Positions 16,801 through 25,884 of a stretch of DNA of 64,000 nt are shown one piece after another. The stretch comes from Magnetaquicoccus sp039908525 (GTDB lineage: Bacteria; Pseudomonadota; Magnetococcia; Magnetococcales; Magnetaquicoccaceae): positions 1 through 64,000 of the forward strand of contig JAMOAY010000002.1 of the NCBI GenBank assembly GCA_039908525.1, given 5' to 3'. Within the stretch, counting starts at the first letter, position 1, and each line of letters opens with the position of its first letter. The translations under genes were made by a program, and so were the position numbers. The notes beneath the pieces were generated by a model that was not told the DNA's origin, made no database searches, and saw only the letters and a list, made by a program, of their open reading frames with translations.

Positions 16801-17768
16801 GAAAACGGGTGCCAGCTCCACTCCCCGACCAATTGATACGGCGTTCCCCCCACCCCGGACTTGAAATGGACAATACCTTCCGGGGTCTCTGCGTTCACCC
16901 CGCCCAGATCAAACCAGGCGGCCCCTTGTGCCTTGGCTAGCAGAATGGCCTGCCATAACAACACATAATTGGCCTGCAGGGAGCGCCCTTCCGCCGTTGT
17001 CAGTCCGATGAGATAGGTGGCTACCGCACCGTGGTGTAGGCTGAGCAGCAGGGCAATCGACTGATCCGGGGCTGTCCGGGCCTGGGCAGAGAGCAGATCC
17101 AGTCGCCAGAATTTTCCCTGTTGCCTGGGCAACCGCTCCAACAGGGGCGTGGCAATCCCCACAAACCCCTTTTCCTGCTGAAAGATCCGGTAATATTGCA
17201 ACAGCTGTTGCCACCGTTTCCCGTTCACTCCGACCTGCACAATGCTCTCCTGCCGTTCCCCCTTGACCAACCGGTTGCGCCACTTGCCAGTCAGCCCCTG
17301 CCGCAGCACGGCCACATCCGGTGCCAGGGAGAGCTGGTGAGACCCCCAGGCCGTGCCATCCTGCACAGGACGCCAGCCGTTTTCCAACAACAGGACACGC
17401 ACATCAGGGTTCTCTGGCCACTCAAAGGCACCGCGCACATACCACCAGCGGTGGTGGCGAGCGGCACGTTGCAGAGCGTGCAGAAACAGGCCCCGTTCCG
17501 CATGGGTCCACGGACGGTCGCACCAGAGCGGTCCCCGGTTGATGCGGGCGGCCCCCCCCAGCCAGGGAAGGGCTCGGACCAGAATCTGAACCATCCCCCG
17601 CACCCTGTCCTGATTGTCCCGAACCAGAAAGCGTTGCGGTTGACACCAGCGCGCCAGGCAGACTGCTTCTCCGTATTGCCTGCTCTGCGGCATGGTGCAG
17701 GAGGATGCGTTCGGCCAACAGGTGAACCACTCGTGCGGTGTGCATGGAACAAGATGCCATTTTTCCAT
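16764..17768 (-). CDS. FemAB/GNAT-like acyltransferase
   Basis: 334 residues. The pattern SLQANYVLLWQAILLAKAQG, AAWFDLGGVN, PEGIVHFKSGVGGTP and the last GEW segment is typical of FemAB-like double-GNAT proteins (Acetyltransf_6), which transfer amino-acyl or acyl groups and are common in exopolysaccharide loci. The likely role is to add an amino acid or acyl group to a sugar or peptidoglycan-linked acceptor. The start overlaps the stop of the deacetylase gene by ATGA, so the two are translationally coupled. It converges on the wzy-like gene with a 37-bp overlap. Confidence 0.8.
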   Translation of the reverse strand: MEKWHLVPCTPHEWFTCWPNASSCTMPQSRQYGEAVCLARWCQPQRFLVRDNQDRVRGMVQILVRALPWLGGAARINRGPLWCDRPWTHAERGLFLHALQRAARHHRWWYVRGAFEWPENPDVRVLLLENGWRPVQDGTAWGSHQLSLAPDVAVLRQGLTGKWRNRLVKGERQESIVQVGVNGKRWQQLLQYYRIFQQEKGFVGIATPLLERLPRQQGKFWRLDLLSAQARTAPDQSIALLLSLHHGAVATYLIGLTTAEGRSLQANYVLLWQAILLAKAQGAAWFDLGGVNAETPEGIVHFKSGVGGTPYQLVGEWSWHPFSYRRAVGCNCPT

Positions 17769-18667
17769 CAGACGGGCGGACCCGGGCAGGAACGGGAAAA
17801 AAAATATTTAATCTGGTAGTCCCCCCATCCCGCGCACAAATGCTCCCGTTTGATGCGGAAGGGGTTGGTGCCCAGGCAGTTGGGACCGCGTTCCAGGGTG
17901 AAGAACGAATGAAACCCTGCCTCCTGGGCGAGAAACGGCTCCACATCCGGGCGAAAATGGAGTCCCGGTCGGCCGATGGGGCAGGCCAGATGGGGGACAA
18001 AGCGGCCCAAATGGCGGTGAATATCCTCGCGAGAGCCAACCATCTCCTGCCGACTTTCGTTTGCGGAGAGCAGGGCGAGGTTGCGATGGCTGCGGGTATG
18101 CGGGGCAATGGTCATGCCCTCCTGTTGCAGCAGGCGACACTCCTCCCAGGAGAGAAATTCGACGCTTTCCCCCTCTGGACAAACAAAGCCCAGAACGCGC
18201 TGCATCAGCTCAGCGGGATGGGGTGCAGCCACAGCATCCGGGTCAGAGAGGGAGCAGGAGGCGGCATCGGCCAGTTCCGAGACGATGAAAAAGGTTGCTT
18301 TGCAACCATGGTCCAGCAGGATGGGCAGGGCGTTGCTGAGGCAATTTTTGTATCCATCATCAAAAGTCATGCACACATATTGACCATCGATGGGGGTTTG
18401 GGTACGCAGCATGGCCACAGCCTCTTCCAGGGGAATAAATTCGCCATAATTGCGCATACAGCGCAACTGCCGCGCGAAAGCTGTGCGTTCATCGTCAAAC
18501 AGGTGGTGATAGCAGGTAAAACGGATCGCGCCGCGACGGGTCGACCGGGTTGCGGCCAAAGAGAGCAGGAAAACAACCCCGTTGCGCACCGGTGACCGCC
18601 AATGCCAACGCCAGGAATGGTGCTTGACGAAATCGGTATAGAGGGTAATATGTCGAGGGGTTGGCAT
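17768..18667 (-). CDS. Polysaccharide deacetylase (NodB homology, CE4)
   Basis: 299 residues. The NodB motifs are clear: TFDDGY (about 100-105; catalytic Asp and metal-binding Asp) and HTRSHRNL (the H-x3-H metal site, near residue 190), followed by CPIGRPG in place of the usual R-x-P-Y/F-G-x-x. Enzymes of this class remove N-acetyl groups from GlcNAc-containing glycans. A basic N-terminus with a hydrophobic stretch at 27-39 could be a membrane anchor rather than a cleaved signal. It is coupled to the FemAB-like gene, suggesting sequential deacetylation and acylation of amino sugars; this is inference. Confidence 0.87.
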   Translation of the reverse strand: MPTPRHITLYTDFVKHHSWRWHWRSPVRNGVVFLLSLAATRSTRRGAIRFTCYHHLFDDERTAFARQLRCMRNYGEFIPLEEAVAMLRTQTPIDGQYVCMTFDDGYKNCLSNALPILLDHGCKATFFIVSELADAASCSLSDPDAVAAPHPAELMQRVLGFVCPEGESVEFLSWEECRLLQQEGMTIAPHTRSHRNLALLSANESRQEMVGSREDIHRHLGRFVPHLACPIGRPGLHFRPDVEPFLAQEAGFHSFFTLERGPNCLGTNPFRIKREHLCAGWGDYQIKYFFSRSCPGPPV

Positions 18668-18745
18668 CGGTTTGGCGGATGGCTCCCTGATCCGAGCGAA
18701 AGGGTGTCCATTCTACAACACTTGACTCCACGGTGAAAGCTCCCT

Positions 18746-19699
18746 GTGCACAAGTTACTGGAAACGATTCTGGCTTGCCCCGGCTGCCATGGCAGACTCA
18801 GCCGGCAGGCCGAGGCGTTGTGCTGTACGCAGGATCACTGCCGGGCATCGCCCAGACGGTGGCCCATCGTGCGGGGCGTTCCGGTTTTATTTGATGAATC
18901 CAAAAGTTTTTTTCGTATATCCGATGGAGTGGCCAATCCGGGGGCACAGGGGCGCAGCCTGTGGTGGCGTCGGCTCTCCAGGATATGGTACACCCGACCA
19001 AAAATTGGACGCAACGTGGCGGCGGAACGAAACTATCAGCATCTTGGCCGGTTGTTGCACGGCGTGCAGGATGCCGTCGTCCTGGTGGTGGGGTGTGGCG
19101 ACGAGGGGATTGGCATTCACCGCTTGCACACCCTGCCGAACGTGACCCTTGTCAACCTGGACATCCGTTGGACCGCCAGCGTGCACCTGATGGCGGATGC
19201 CCAGCAGCTGCCTTTTGCCGATGAAACCTTTGACGCAGTGGTGTTGCAGGGTGTTCTGGAGCACGTGCTGGATATTTTTCAGGTGGAGACCGAGGTGTTC
19301 CGTACCCTGAAAGCAGAGGGGGTGGTCTATTGCGAGCTGCCCTTTCTGCAACCCAACCACGGCGGTGCCTTTGATTTGACCCGTTTAACCTGGACCGGCC
19401 ATCGGCGTTTTTGGCGGCGATTCATCCAACTGGATGCGGGAGCCTGCTGCGGACCCGGCATGGCCCTGGCCACCATGGTGCAGCAATTCGCCCGTGCCCT
19501 GCTCCCTTTCCGCTCCTGGCGCATCTTTTCCGACTGGCTGGTCGATTGGCTCTTCTGGTGGTTGAAATATCTGGATGGCCGATTGACCAAACATGCGGCG
19601 GGGTTGGATGGAGCCAGCGCTTTTTACTTTCTGGGTCGCAAAAGTGACCAGGTGTTGTCTGACAGGGAGCTGATTGCTGCATACCGGGGTGGCCAATGA
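18746..19699 (+). CDS. SAM-dependent methyltransferase with Trm112-like zinc N-terminus
   Basis: 317 residues from a GTG start. Residues 1-50 (LLETILACPGCHGRL, then CCTQDHC) resemble a Trm112-type zinc-binding domain. The rest is a class I methyltransferase: VVLVVGCGDEGIG (degenerate motif I), VNLDIRW, then ADAQQLPFADETFDAVVLQGVLEHV. The motif I deviation (V-V-G-C-G) is mild, so it is probably active. The hydrophobic C-terminus (WLVDWLFWWLKYL) suggests membrane contact. It opens the 18.7-26.9 kb glycosyltransferase operon and overlaps the next gene by ATGA. Confidence 0.83.
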   Translation: MHKLLETILACPGCHGRLSRQAEALCCTQDHCRASPRRWPIVRGVPVLFDESKSFFRISDGVANPGAQGRSLWWRRLSRIWYTRPKIGRNVAAERNYQHLGRLLHGVQDAVVLVVGCGDEGIGIHRLHTLPNVTLVNLDIRWTASVHLMADAQQLPFADETFDAVVLQGVLEHVLDIFQVETEVFRTLKAEGVVYCELPFLQPNHGGAFDLTRLTWTGHRRFWRRFIQLDAGACCGPGMALATMVQQFARALLPFRSWRIFSDWLVDWLFWWLKYLDGRLTKHAAGLDGASAFYFLGRKSDQVLSDRELIAAYRGGQ

Positions 19700-20907
19700 G
19701 CCCGCCTGCCACAACACCGCTCCCTGGCAGTCGTCCCAGGCCCCGGGTGGGTTTTCTGGTTTATGATTTGAAACCCTTTACCGCCGACTATCTGGCCCGC
19801 ATCGCCGTGCGCCTCCATCCGGGTCAGTTGCGGGCCTATCCCATCCTGTCCAGTCCGGTCGCAGAGGATCTGCCCTACACCCACCGTCCATCCCACCGAC
19901 AGGGCCGTTTTTTCTCGGTCCGCAGGCAGGGGGCGACCCCTGAGGGATTTCTCTTCACCACCAACTGGCGTGGAGCCTGGGCCTGTGCCTGGGAAAACGA
20001 GGTGGTGCTCCTGTCCGGCATCCAGGGGGGAACCGCATTGGTCACAACACTGTTTGCCCTCTTGCTGCGGCGCACGGTCATCTCGATCAACCAGACCCTG
20101 CCGCCCGCCTGGGAACACCGCAGACGTTGGTGGATACGCCTTCTGAAAGGGTGGATTCTGCACCGTTGCCGCCTCCATGTCGTGCAGACCCCGATCACCC
20201 GCCGGACCCTTGCCGAGGTCTACCATATTCCCGACGCCCGCATGCTGGATGCTCCCTTTGAAGCGGGTGCAACGGCCTTTCAGGGGTATTTGTCCCGGAT
20301 CTCTCTCTCCCGGTCGGCGTTGCGTCAAGCATTGGCCTGGTCTCCGGAAGAGTGCATCTTTTTGTTTGTGGGCACGCTGCTTCGTTTCAAGGGGCCCTTT
20401 ACCCTGATCGATGCCGCCACCATTCTGCAGCGGCGCGGCCACCGTTTCCGGGTGCTCTGCATCGGCGAGAAGGCGGCCCAGGACGGCGAGTGGGATCTGC
20501 CCTCCTACCGGCGGTTGGCCGCGGATAAAGGGGTGGGCGAGGTGATCTCTTTCCCCGGTCCCCGCCCCCTGGCAGAGCTGGCTTCCTGCTATCTGGCCGC
20601 GGATGTGCTGGTGCTGCCCACACAAAAAGATTGTTTCCCCAAAGTGTTGGTGGAAGCCGCCTTGGCCGGCCTTCCCCTGATCACCACCGATGCCTGTGGG
20701 GCGGCAGAGGTCCTGGTCTGCGAGGGAGAAACCGGGTTTGTCATTCCCCCGGACGATGTGCCGGCATTGGTCGCCGCCATGGAAACGCTTCTGGATCCCG
20801 AACTGCGCCAACGACTGGGTCGTCAGGCACGGCACCGCTGCCTGGCTTTTTGCAATCCGGAACGGGAGGCGGAGGGGTTCCTCCGGGCCATCCGTCTCGC
20901 CTCATGA
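19696..20907 (+). CDS. Glycosyltransferase family 4
   Basis: 403 residues. GT-B enzyme with a C-terminal Glycos_transf_1 domain: CIFLFVGTLLRFKGPFTLIDA (about 215-236), VISFPGPRPLAELASCYLAADVLVLPTQKDCFPKVLVEAALAGLPLIT, including the E-x7-E donor-binding segment. The N-terminal half is divergent, as usual for the acceptor-binding domain. It is coupled by ATGA to the methyltransferase before it and the CgeB-like gene after it. It probably adds one sugar of the repeat; the sugar cannot be inferred. Confidence 0.88.
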   Translation: MSPPATTPLPGSRPRPRVGFLVYDLKPFTADYLARIAVRLHPGQLRAYPILSSPVAEDLPYTHRPSHRQGRFFSVRRQGATPEGFLFTTNWRGAWACAWENEVVLLSGIQGGTALVTTLFALLLRRTVISINQTLPPAWEHRRRWWIRLLKGWILHRCRLHVVQTPITRRTLAEVYHIPDARMLDAPFEAGATAFQGYLSRISLSRSALRQALAWSPEECIFLFVGTLLRFKGPFTLIDAATILQRRGHRFRVLCIGEKAAQDGEWDLPSYRRLAADKGVGEVISFPGPRPLAELASCYLAADVLVLPTQKDCFPKVLVEAALAGLPLITTDACGAAEVLVCEGETGFVIPPDDVPALVAAMETLLDPELRQRLGRQARHRCLAFCNPEREAEGFLRAIRLAS

Positions 20908-22013
20908 TCCGCTCTGTCCTGATCGCTCAGGGTGCCTTCGAGTCGATCTATGAACCGGCCTGGGTGCGCGCCCTCAACGACCTGGGCGTGCAGGCCAGCC
21001 TGTTTGAGTGCCATCGCCTGACCCTGCCCGGTCTGCTGGGTCGTATTGAACGTCGCCTGTTGTGGGGGCCCGGCATTCAGCGCATCCAGCGACATCTGCT
21101 GGCCAGGGTGGCGCAGCAACGCCCGGACGTTCTGTTGCTCTATCAGGGACACTATTTTACCGCCGCCACCCTCCAACGTCTGCGCCAGTATACCTTTGTG
21201 GTGGGCTATCACAATGACGATCCCTTTGGCGAAAGACGAACCCTGTTGCGCTACCGGCACCTGTTGCCTGCCCTGCCCGTCTATCAGGGATTTCATCTCT
21301 ACCGGGCCGTGAACATTCCGGAGTCCAGGGCCTATGGTCTTGGCAACACGGCCCTCTTGTTGCCCTGTTTCATCCCATGGCTGGATTATCCCCGGACCCT
21401 GGATGCGGCACAACAGCGTCATTGGGGGTGTGAGGTGGTCTTTGCTGGCCACATGGAGGCAGATCTGCGCATTCCCTGCATCATCCAGTCCGTGAGGCAG
21501 GGCATTCATGTACGCATTTTCGGCGGAGAACGGTATTGGCGGCCCGCCCTGCCCCCCGCCATCTATCGTCAGGTGGGGCCCGCCATCGCACTCCAACCGG
21601 AACCCTATCGCCAGGCACTCTGCGCCGCCAAGATGGCGGCCTGTTTTGTCAGCAAACGCAACCGGGACCAGTATACACGCCGCACCTTTGAAATCCCGGC
21701 CTGTGGGGTGTTCCTGCTGGCAGAGAGAACAGAGTGGATGCAGGAGATGTTTCAGGAGGGGTTGGAGGCGGATTTTTTTGCATCTCCGGAAGAATTTGTT
21801 GAAAAAATTAAATTTTATCTGAAAAATGACACCATCAGACAGCGGATTGCCGCCGCCGGTCGCCGCAAGGTGCTCCAGGGGGGCCACGATCTTCATGCCC
21901 GGATGCGGCAGTGGTTGCAGGAGGTAGAGGCTTGGCGGTCTGCATCCGAACCCCAGGAAGGAGAGAGCTCTCGTTCATCGGCGTCGATGACAGCACAGGA
22001 TTTACCACCATGA
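20904..22013 (+). CDS. CgeB-family glycosyltransferase-like protein
   Basis: 369 residues from the ATG at 20904, which overlaps the upstream stop. The longer open frame starting at 20631 is an artefact inside the previous gene. It resembles CgeB/DUF3880 glycosyltransferases: an N-terminal Rossmann half (LIAQGAFESIYEPAWVRALNDLG), PDVLLLYQGH, VVGYHNDDPFG, then VFAGHMEADLRI and the C-terminal RTFEIPACGVFLLAERTEWM, typical of the Glyco_trans_1_2 domain. It probably transfers a sugar on the cytoplasmic face. It is coupled to the following methyltransferase by ATGA. Confidence 0.8.
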   Translation: MIRSVLIAQGAFESIYEPAWVRALNDLGVQASLFECHRLTLPGLLGRIERRLLWGPGIQRIQRHLLARVAQQRPDVLLLYQGHYFTAATLQRLRQYTFVVGYHNDDPFGERRTLLRYRHLLPALPVYQGFHLYRAVNIPESRAYGLGNTALLLPCFIPWLDYPRTLDAAQQRHWGCEVVFAGHMEADLRIPCIIQSVRQGIHVRIFGGERYWRPALPPAIYRQVGPAIALQPEPYRQALCAAKMAACFVSKRNRDQYTRRTFEIPACGVFLLAERTEWMQEMFQEGLEADFFASPEEFVEKIKFYLKNDTIRQRIAAAGRRKVLQGGHDLHARMRQWLQEVEAWRSASEPQEGESSRSSASMTAQDLPP

Positions 22014-22870
22014 ACTGCCGACTGTGTGCCACAACAGATGTGGAGCTTTTTTCCCGGGAACAACGGGGTGACCAGGGGTTTACCCTCCTTTTCTGCCGGG
22101 CATGTCAAGTGATCCAGACCCTGGAACAGTACGTGGCTGTCTCGCCGGACTATGTCACCCTGGCCGGTCGGTCCATTGACCAGGCGCACCTCTGGTGCCA
22201 GGCTGGGCATAAACAGCCCGCTTTTCGACAGTGGCAACGGATCACCCAACCCCATTGGCCGACCGGACCGCGACGCTTGTTGGACGTGGGATGTGGCACG
22301 GGGGGCTTCCTGACCCATGCCGCTCGGCAGGGATGGGAGGTGTTCGGGTTTGATGCGTCACAGGCCCAGGTGGACCATGCCAGACAACACTTTCCACATG
22401 TCCACCGTGCCACGCGCTGCCTGGAGTATCTGGCCCGGTTGTCCACCCCCAGCCCTCCTTTTGCCATGATCACCCTTTGGGATGTCTTTGAACATATCCG
22501 TGACCCGCACCCTTTTCTGGAAGAACTCTCTGCCGCGTTGGCAGACGACGGCCTGCTCTTTCTCTCCATTCCCAACGGCGGGGCGTTGCATTGGAAACGG
22601 TCGCTCTATCGGATACTGGGCAAACCCCTGTCCCTGGATCCGTGGGAACACTGTTTTTATTACTCCTGCCACGCCTTGCAGCGATGGTTGCCGGAATGGG
22701 GCTTTCAGGTGCTTGGAATCGGCAGCGTGATCTGTTATCCACGCCCACTCTCCCTCTTCGAGATGGCCCGGCGCACGGGATTTGCCCTGATGAACCGTGT
22801 TCCCTCCCTGGCCCCGCAAATTTTTTGCCTGGCCCGCAAGGCCCGTTCCGGTGACCACCCATGCCTCTGA
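22010..22870 (+). CDS. SAM-dependent methyltransferase with N-terminal zinc ribbon
   Basis: 286 residues from the ATG at 22010, in an ATGA overlap with the previous gene; the open frame further upstream is not supported. MNCRLCATTDVELF and FCRACQ form a C-x2-C ... C-x2-C zinc ribbon typical of sugar C-methyltransferases (Methyltransf_13-like) and of PEP-CTERM-type exopolysaccharide loci. LLDVGCGTGGFLTHAARQGW is motif I and ITLWDVFEHIRDP the post-II motif. Possibly it methylates a nucleotide-linked deoxysugar, though that depends on the unknown sugar. It overlaps the next gene by 10 bp. Confidence 0.85.
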   Translation: MNCRLCATTDVELFSREQRGDQGFTLLFCRACQVIQTLEQYVAVSPDYVTLAGRSIDQAHLWCQAGHKQPAFRQWQRITQPHWPTGPRRLLDVGCGTGGFLTHAARQGWEVFGFDASQAQVDHARQHFPHVHRATRCLEYLARLSTPSPPFAMITLWDVFEHIRDPHPFLEELSAALADDGLLFLSIPNGGALHWKRSLYRILGKPLSLDPWEHCFYYSCHALQRWLPEWGFQVLGIGSVICYPRPLSLFEMARRTGFALMNRVPSLAPQIFCLARKARSGDHPCL

Positions 22871-23559
22871 ATGTTTTTCCCGACCAATTGCACCTGGGGT
22901 GCGGCCGTTTCGCGCCCGAAGGGTGGCTGAATACAGACGGTTCCTGGCATGTCTGGCTGGCCAGGTGGCCGTTTTTGAAAAAGATGGCACTTTGGACAGG
23001 AATCCTGCCCCGTGTACACAAGCAGCAACCATGGCCGGTATCCATCCTGCATCTGAATCTGCGACGGCCGTTGCCTTTTCCGGACAACCGCTTCACGGCA
23101 GTATACGCCTCTCATGTCCTGGAACATCTGTACCGTTCCGAGGCATTGTCCTTGTTGCAGGAGTTGCGGCGGTGCTGCCGTCCGGGCGGCATTGTGCGCA
23201 TGGCGGTGCCCAATCTTGCCTATCATGTGGAGAGCTACCGCCAGGGTGTGATTTCCCCGCGTGCTCCAGGGAACTCCCCGGCCGATACCCTCATGCACCG
23301 TCTGCATATGCGATCCGCCGCCCCTGCGGAGAGCGGATTCTGGCCACTCAAGTGGTACCATTTGTTGCTGGATTTCAACTCCCACAAATGGTGTTATGAC
23401 CGGGAATCCCTGTTGGTCCTGTTCCGGGAGGCCGGATTCGCCCATCCAGAGGAGCGGGCCGTGCTGGACAGTCGCATCCCCGCCATCGACCGCATAGAGA
23501 TGGCCACACAGATTGGGGGTGGCAGTACCGTGATTGTTGAAGCAGAAAAACAGGTGTGA
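22861..23559 (+). CDS. Methyltransferase-like protein, short
   Basis: 232 residues. LHLGCGRFAPEGWLNTDGS (residues 10-28) is motif I and its following acidic residue of the small methyltransferases common in glycan loci; LPFPDNRFTAVYASHVLEHL is the matching post-motif II, and RCCRPGGIVRMAVPNL the motif III. The C-terminal half has a His-rich patch (LMHRLHMRS). The start lies inside the end of the previous gene, so translation is coupled. The substrate is unknown. Confidence 0.8.
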   Translation: MPLNVFPDQLHLGCGRFAPEGWLNTDGSWHVWLARWPFLKKMALWTGILPRVHKQQPWPVSILHLNLRRPLPFPDNRFTAVYASHVLEHLYRSEALSLLQELRRCCRPGGIVRMAVPNLAYHVESYRQGVISPRAPGNSPADTLMHRLHMRSAAPAESGFWPLKWYHLLLDFNSHKWCYDRESLLVLFREAGFAHPEERAVLDSRIPAIDRIEMATQIGGGSTVIVEAEKQV

Positions 23560-23562
23560 CAC

Positions 23563-24693
23563 ATGGACAAACCGCAACGACTGGTCTTTCTCTGCCCGGA
23601 ATTCACCCCTTACCATGAAACCTTGTTTGAGGCCATTGTTGCGGATGGCAGTCTTGATCTGCGCGTGGCGATCATGATGGGGCCCACCACCACCCACCCC
23701 TTCGCAAGCCGAAGCGGGCGTCCTTATCCGTGGCAGATGGCCGATCCTCATGCATGGATCGACTGGCGATTGATCCGTACCCTGCTGGCCGAGGAACCGG
23801 ACAGTTGGTTCATCGTCTCATCCTATTACACACCCACCCTGCTGACCGCCCTGTTTGCTCTTTCCATGGCCGAGAGACCGTTTCTCTACTGGACCGACAC
23901 CCCCCTGCCCCAGGAACTCCTCTGGAAGGGTCGGCAACCCTCCTTGCGTCCCTGGTGGCTGCGTCTGGGGCGTCGCACCTTGCTGCACTGGATCTTTACC
24001 CATGCCCATCGGTCGTTGGCCACCGGCCAGTTTGGGGTGTCGGCCATCACAAAATTGGGATGTCCGGCAGACAAATGCGTGGATTTTCCCCACTGGGTCG
24101 TGCTGGGTGATCCGCCTGCCCGTTTTCAGCAGGCGACCTCTCCGCCGTTGCGCACCCTGGTAGGTGTTGGCCAATTGATCCATCGCAAGGGGTGGGATAT
24201 TGCGTTTCGCGCCCTGGAGATTGCCCGTCGCACCCACCAGGAATTGCGCATGATGTTGATCGGCGACGGACCGGAATCCACCCCATTGCAACAGATGGTA
24301 CAGGAGATGGGGTTGACCGGGCATGTCACCTTTCTGGGCTGGAAACAGCCGGCAGAGATTGCACGCCTCCTGGAGAAGGCCGATGCCCTGATTCATCCGG
24401 CGCGTTGGGAACCGTATGGCGTTGTGGTGCTGGAGGCCATGGCTGCCGGGCTGACGGTGCTGGGATCAGATGCCACCGGCGCGGTGGTGGATCGGGTGAT
24501 ACCTGGCGTATCCGGTTTTGTCCATGCGGTCGGGGATGTGGAGACGCTCTCCCGGCAGATTGTGCAGCTGGCCCATGGAGGTCCCCTGTTGCGCCACCTG
24601 CAGAGGGGGGCCAGACGGATTGCCGAGGAGTGGCCCCCACAGGTGGGGGTGGATATTCTCAAGGTGTTGATCCTGGATTCCCCCCCCGCATGA
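23563..24693 (+). CDS. Glycosyltransferase family 4
   Basis: 376 residues. The C-terminal Glycos_transf_1 domain is standard: LRTLVGVGQLIHRKGWDIAFRAL, LMLIGDGPE-like segment, VTFLGWKQPAEIARLLEKADALIHPARWEPYGVVVLEAMAAGLTVLGSDATGAVVD, with the E-x7-E pair. The N-terminus (FLCPEFTPYHETLFEAI) is a typical GT4 start. It lies 3 bp from the gene before and is coupled by ATGA to the next glycosyltransferase. Confidence 0.88.
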   Translation: MDKPQRLVFLCPEFTPYHETLFEAIVADGSLDLRVAIMMGPTTTHPFASRSGRPYPWQMADPHAWIDWRLIRTLLAEEPDSWFIVSSYYTPTLLTALFALSMAERPFLYWTDTPLPQELLWKGRQPSLRPWWLRLGRRTLLHWIFTHAHRSLATGQFGVSAITKLGCPADKCVDFPHWVVLGDPPARFQQATSPPLRTLVGVGQLIHRKGWDIAFRALEIARRTHQELRMMLIGDGPESTPLQQMVQEMGLTGHVTFLGWKQPAEIARLLEKADALIHPARWEPYGVVVLEAMAAGLTVLGSDATGAVVDRVIPGVSGFVHAVGDVETLSRQIVQLAHGGPLLRHLQRGARRIAEEWPPQVGVDILKVLILDSPPA

Positions 24694-25868
24694 AGAACGG
24701 CACGATCCGCCTGGCCATTGTTTCCGGCCTTCTCCACCACGCCCAGGGGGGACCGGCCACCGCAGTGCGCAGCCATTTTCATGCGTTGCATCCGCATATG
24801 CAGGTGACTGTGCTGGGGGTGACGAGCAGAGAGCAGCGGGCCGACGTGGAACGGGATTTGCCGGGCAGCCGGCTCTTTCCCCTGGCATGGCCCCGGCGCT
24901 GGTTTCGAGGGAGCGGCCTGTCGGCGGCCCTGTGGCAGGAGCTGCCGCATTGTGATGTCGTTCATGCCCATATGCTCTGGGATCATCCGGTATGGGCCGC
25001 ATGGCGGGTTGCCAGGGCGTTGCACAAACCCCTCATCATCACCCCCCACGGATCGCTGATGGATGCGTGGCGTTACCGGACCTGGCATAAACGGCTCTAT
25101 CGGCATGTTCTGCTGGACAGGATGCTGCGTACCACCACCTTCTTGCACGCCTTGAGTCCCTGGGAAGAGGATGCTTGCCGTCAGGCGGGGGTTTCCACCC
25201 CCATTCGGGTCATTCCCAACGGCCTGGATGTGGGGGCCTTTCAGCCCCTGGGTACGGTGGAGGGGGCACTGGCCCGTTGGCCCATCTTGACCGGCAAGCG
25301 GGTATTGCTGTATCTGGGGCGGTTGTGGGAAGAAAAAGGGGTGACGGAACTGGTCACTGCCTGGGCCCAACTGGGCGGTGAGTATGGTGCGACCGATTGG
25401 CATCTGGTGCTCGCAGGAGCGGATTATCGGGATTATCGGCAACGACTGATACAACAACTGAGACAGTTGGCCGTTCAGGATCGTGTCCTCCTGCCCGGCG
25501 AGGTGACCGGCCAAGCCAAGGCGGATTTGTTCGCATTGGGGGAGGGATTTGTGTTACCATCGCGCAGCGAGGGGTTGAGCAGCGCCCTTCTGGAAGCGAT
25601 GGCTGCCGGTCTGCCGGTCGTGTATACCCGTGGTTGTCATTTCCCGGTGTTGGCCCAGAGGGGTGGCGGCATTGAGGTGCCCACCGGCGTCGAGGGTGTG
25701 CGGCAGGGCGTGCAGCAGCTTCTGCTTCTGGATGGCCACACTCTGCGCCAGATGGGAGATCGGGCCAAGGCACTGGCTCAACAGGACTATTCCATGGAAC
25801 GGGTGACCAAAGCATTGCGCGCCTTGTATCAGGAGGCCATCCAACAACAAATCGTGGCAACGGTTTGA
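24690..25868 (+). CDS. Glycosyltransferase family 4
   Basis: 392 residues from the ATG at 24690, which overlaps the previous stop; the frame starting at 24192 is an artefact. N-terminal glycine-rich loop AIVSGLLHHAQGGPATAVRSH, then DVVHAHMLWDHPVW, LIITPHGSLMDAW, FLHALSPWEEDACRQAG, PIRVIPNGLDVGAF and VLLYLGRLWEEKGVTELVTAW: a textbook GT4 with the mannosyl/glucosyl-transferase motif SRSEGLSSALLEAMAAGLPVV. It ends the run of coupled transferases; 16 bp separate it from the wecA-like gene. Confidence 0.9.
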   Translation: MKNGTIRLAIVSGLLHHAQGGPATAVRSHFHALHPHMQVTVLGVTSREQRADVERDLPGSRLFPLAWPRRWFRGSGLSAALWQELPHCDVVHAHMLWDHPVWAAWRVARALHKPLIITPHGSLMDAWRYRTWHKRLYRHVLLDRMLRTTTFLHALSPWEEDACRQAGVSTPIRVIPNGLDVGAFQPLGTVEGALARWPILTGKRVLLYLGRLWEEKGVTELVTAWAQLGGEYGATDWHLVLAGADYRDYRQRLIQQLRQLAVQDRVLLPGEVTGQAKADLFALGEGFVLPSRSEGLSSALLEAMAAGLPVVYTRGCHFPVLAQRGGGIEVPTGVEGVRQGVQQLLLLDGHTLRQMGDRAKALAQQDYSMERVTKALRALYQEAIQQQIVATV

Positions 25869-25884
25869 AAAGAGGGAAATCAGC

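Noticed and set aside
20631..20903. N-terminal extension of the CgeB-like frame, and likewise that of the frame from 24192
   Set aside because: The extensions lie inside upstream glycosyltransferase genes in another frame, while ATG codons at 20904 and 24690 overlap the upstream stops and begin proteins that look normal.
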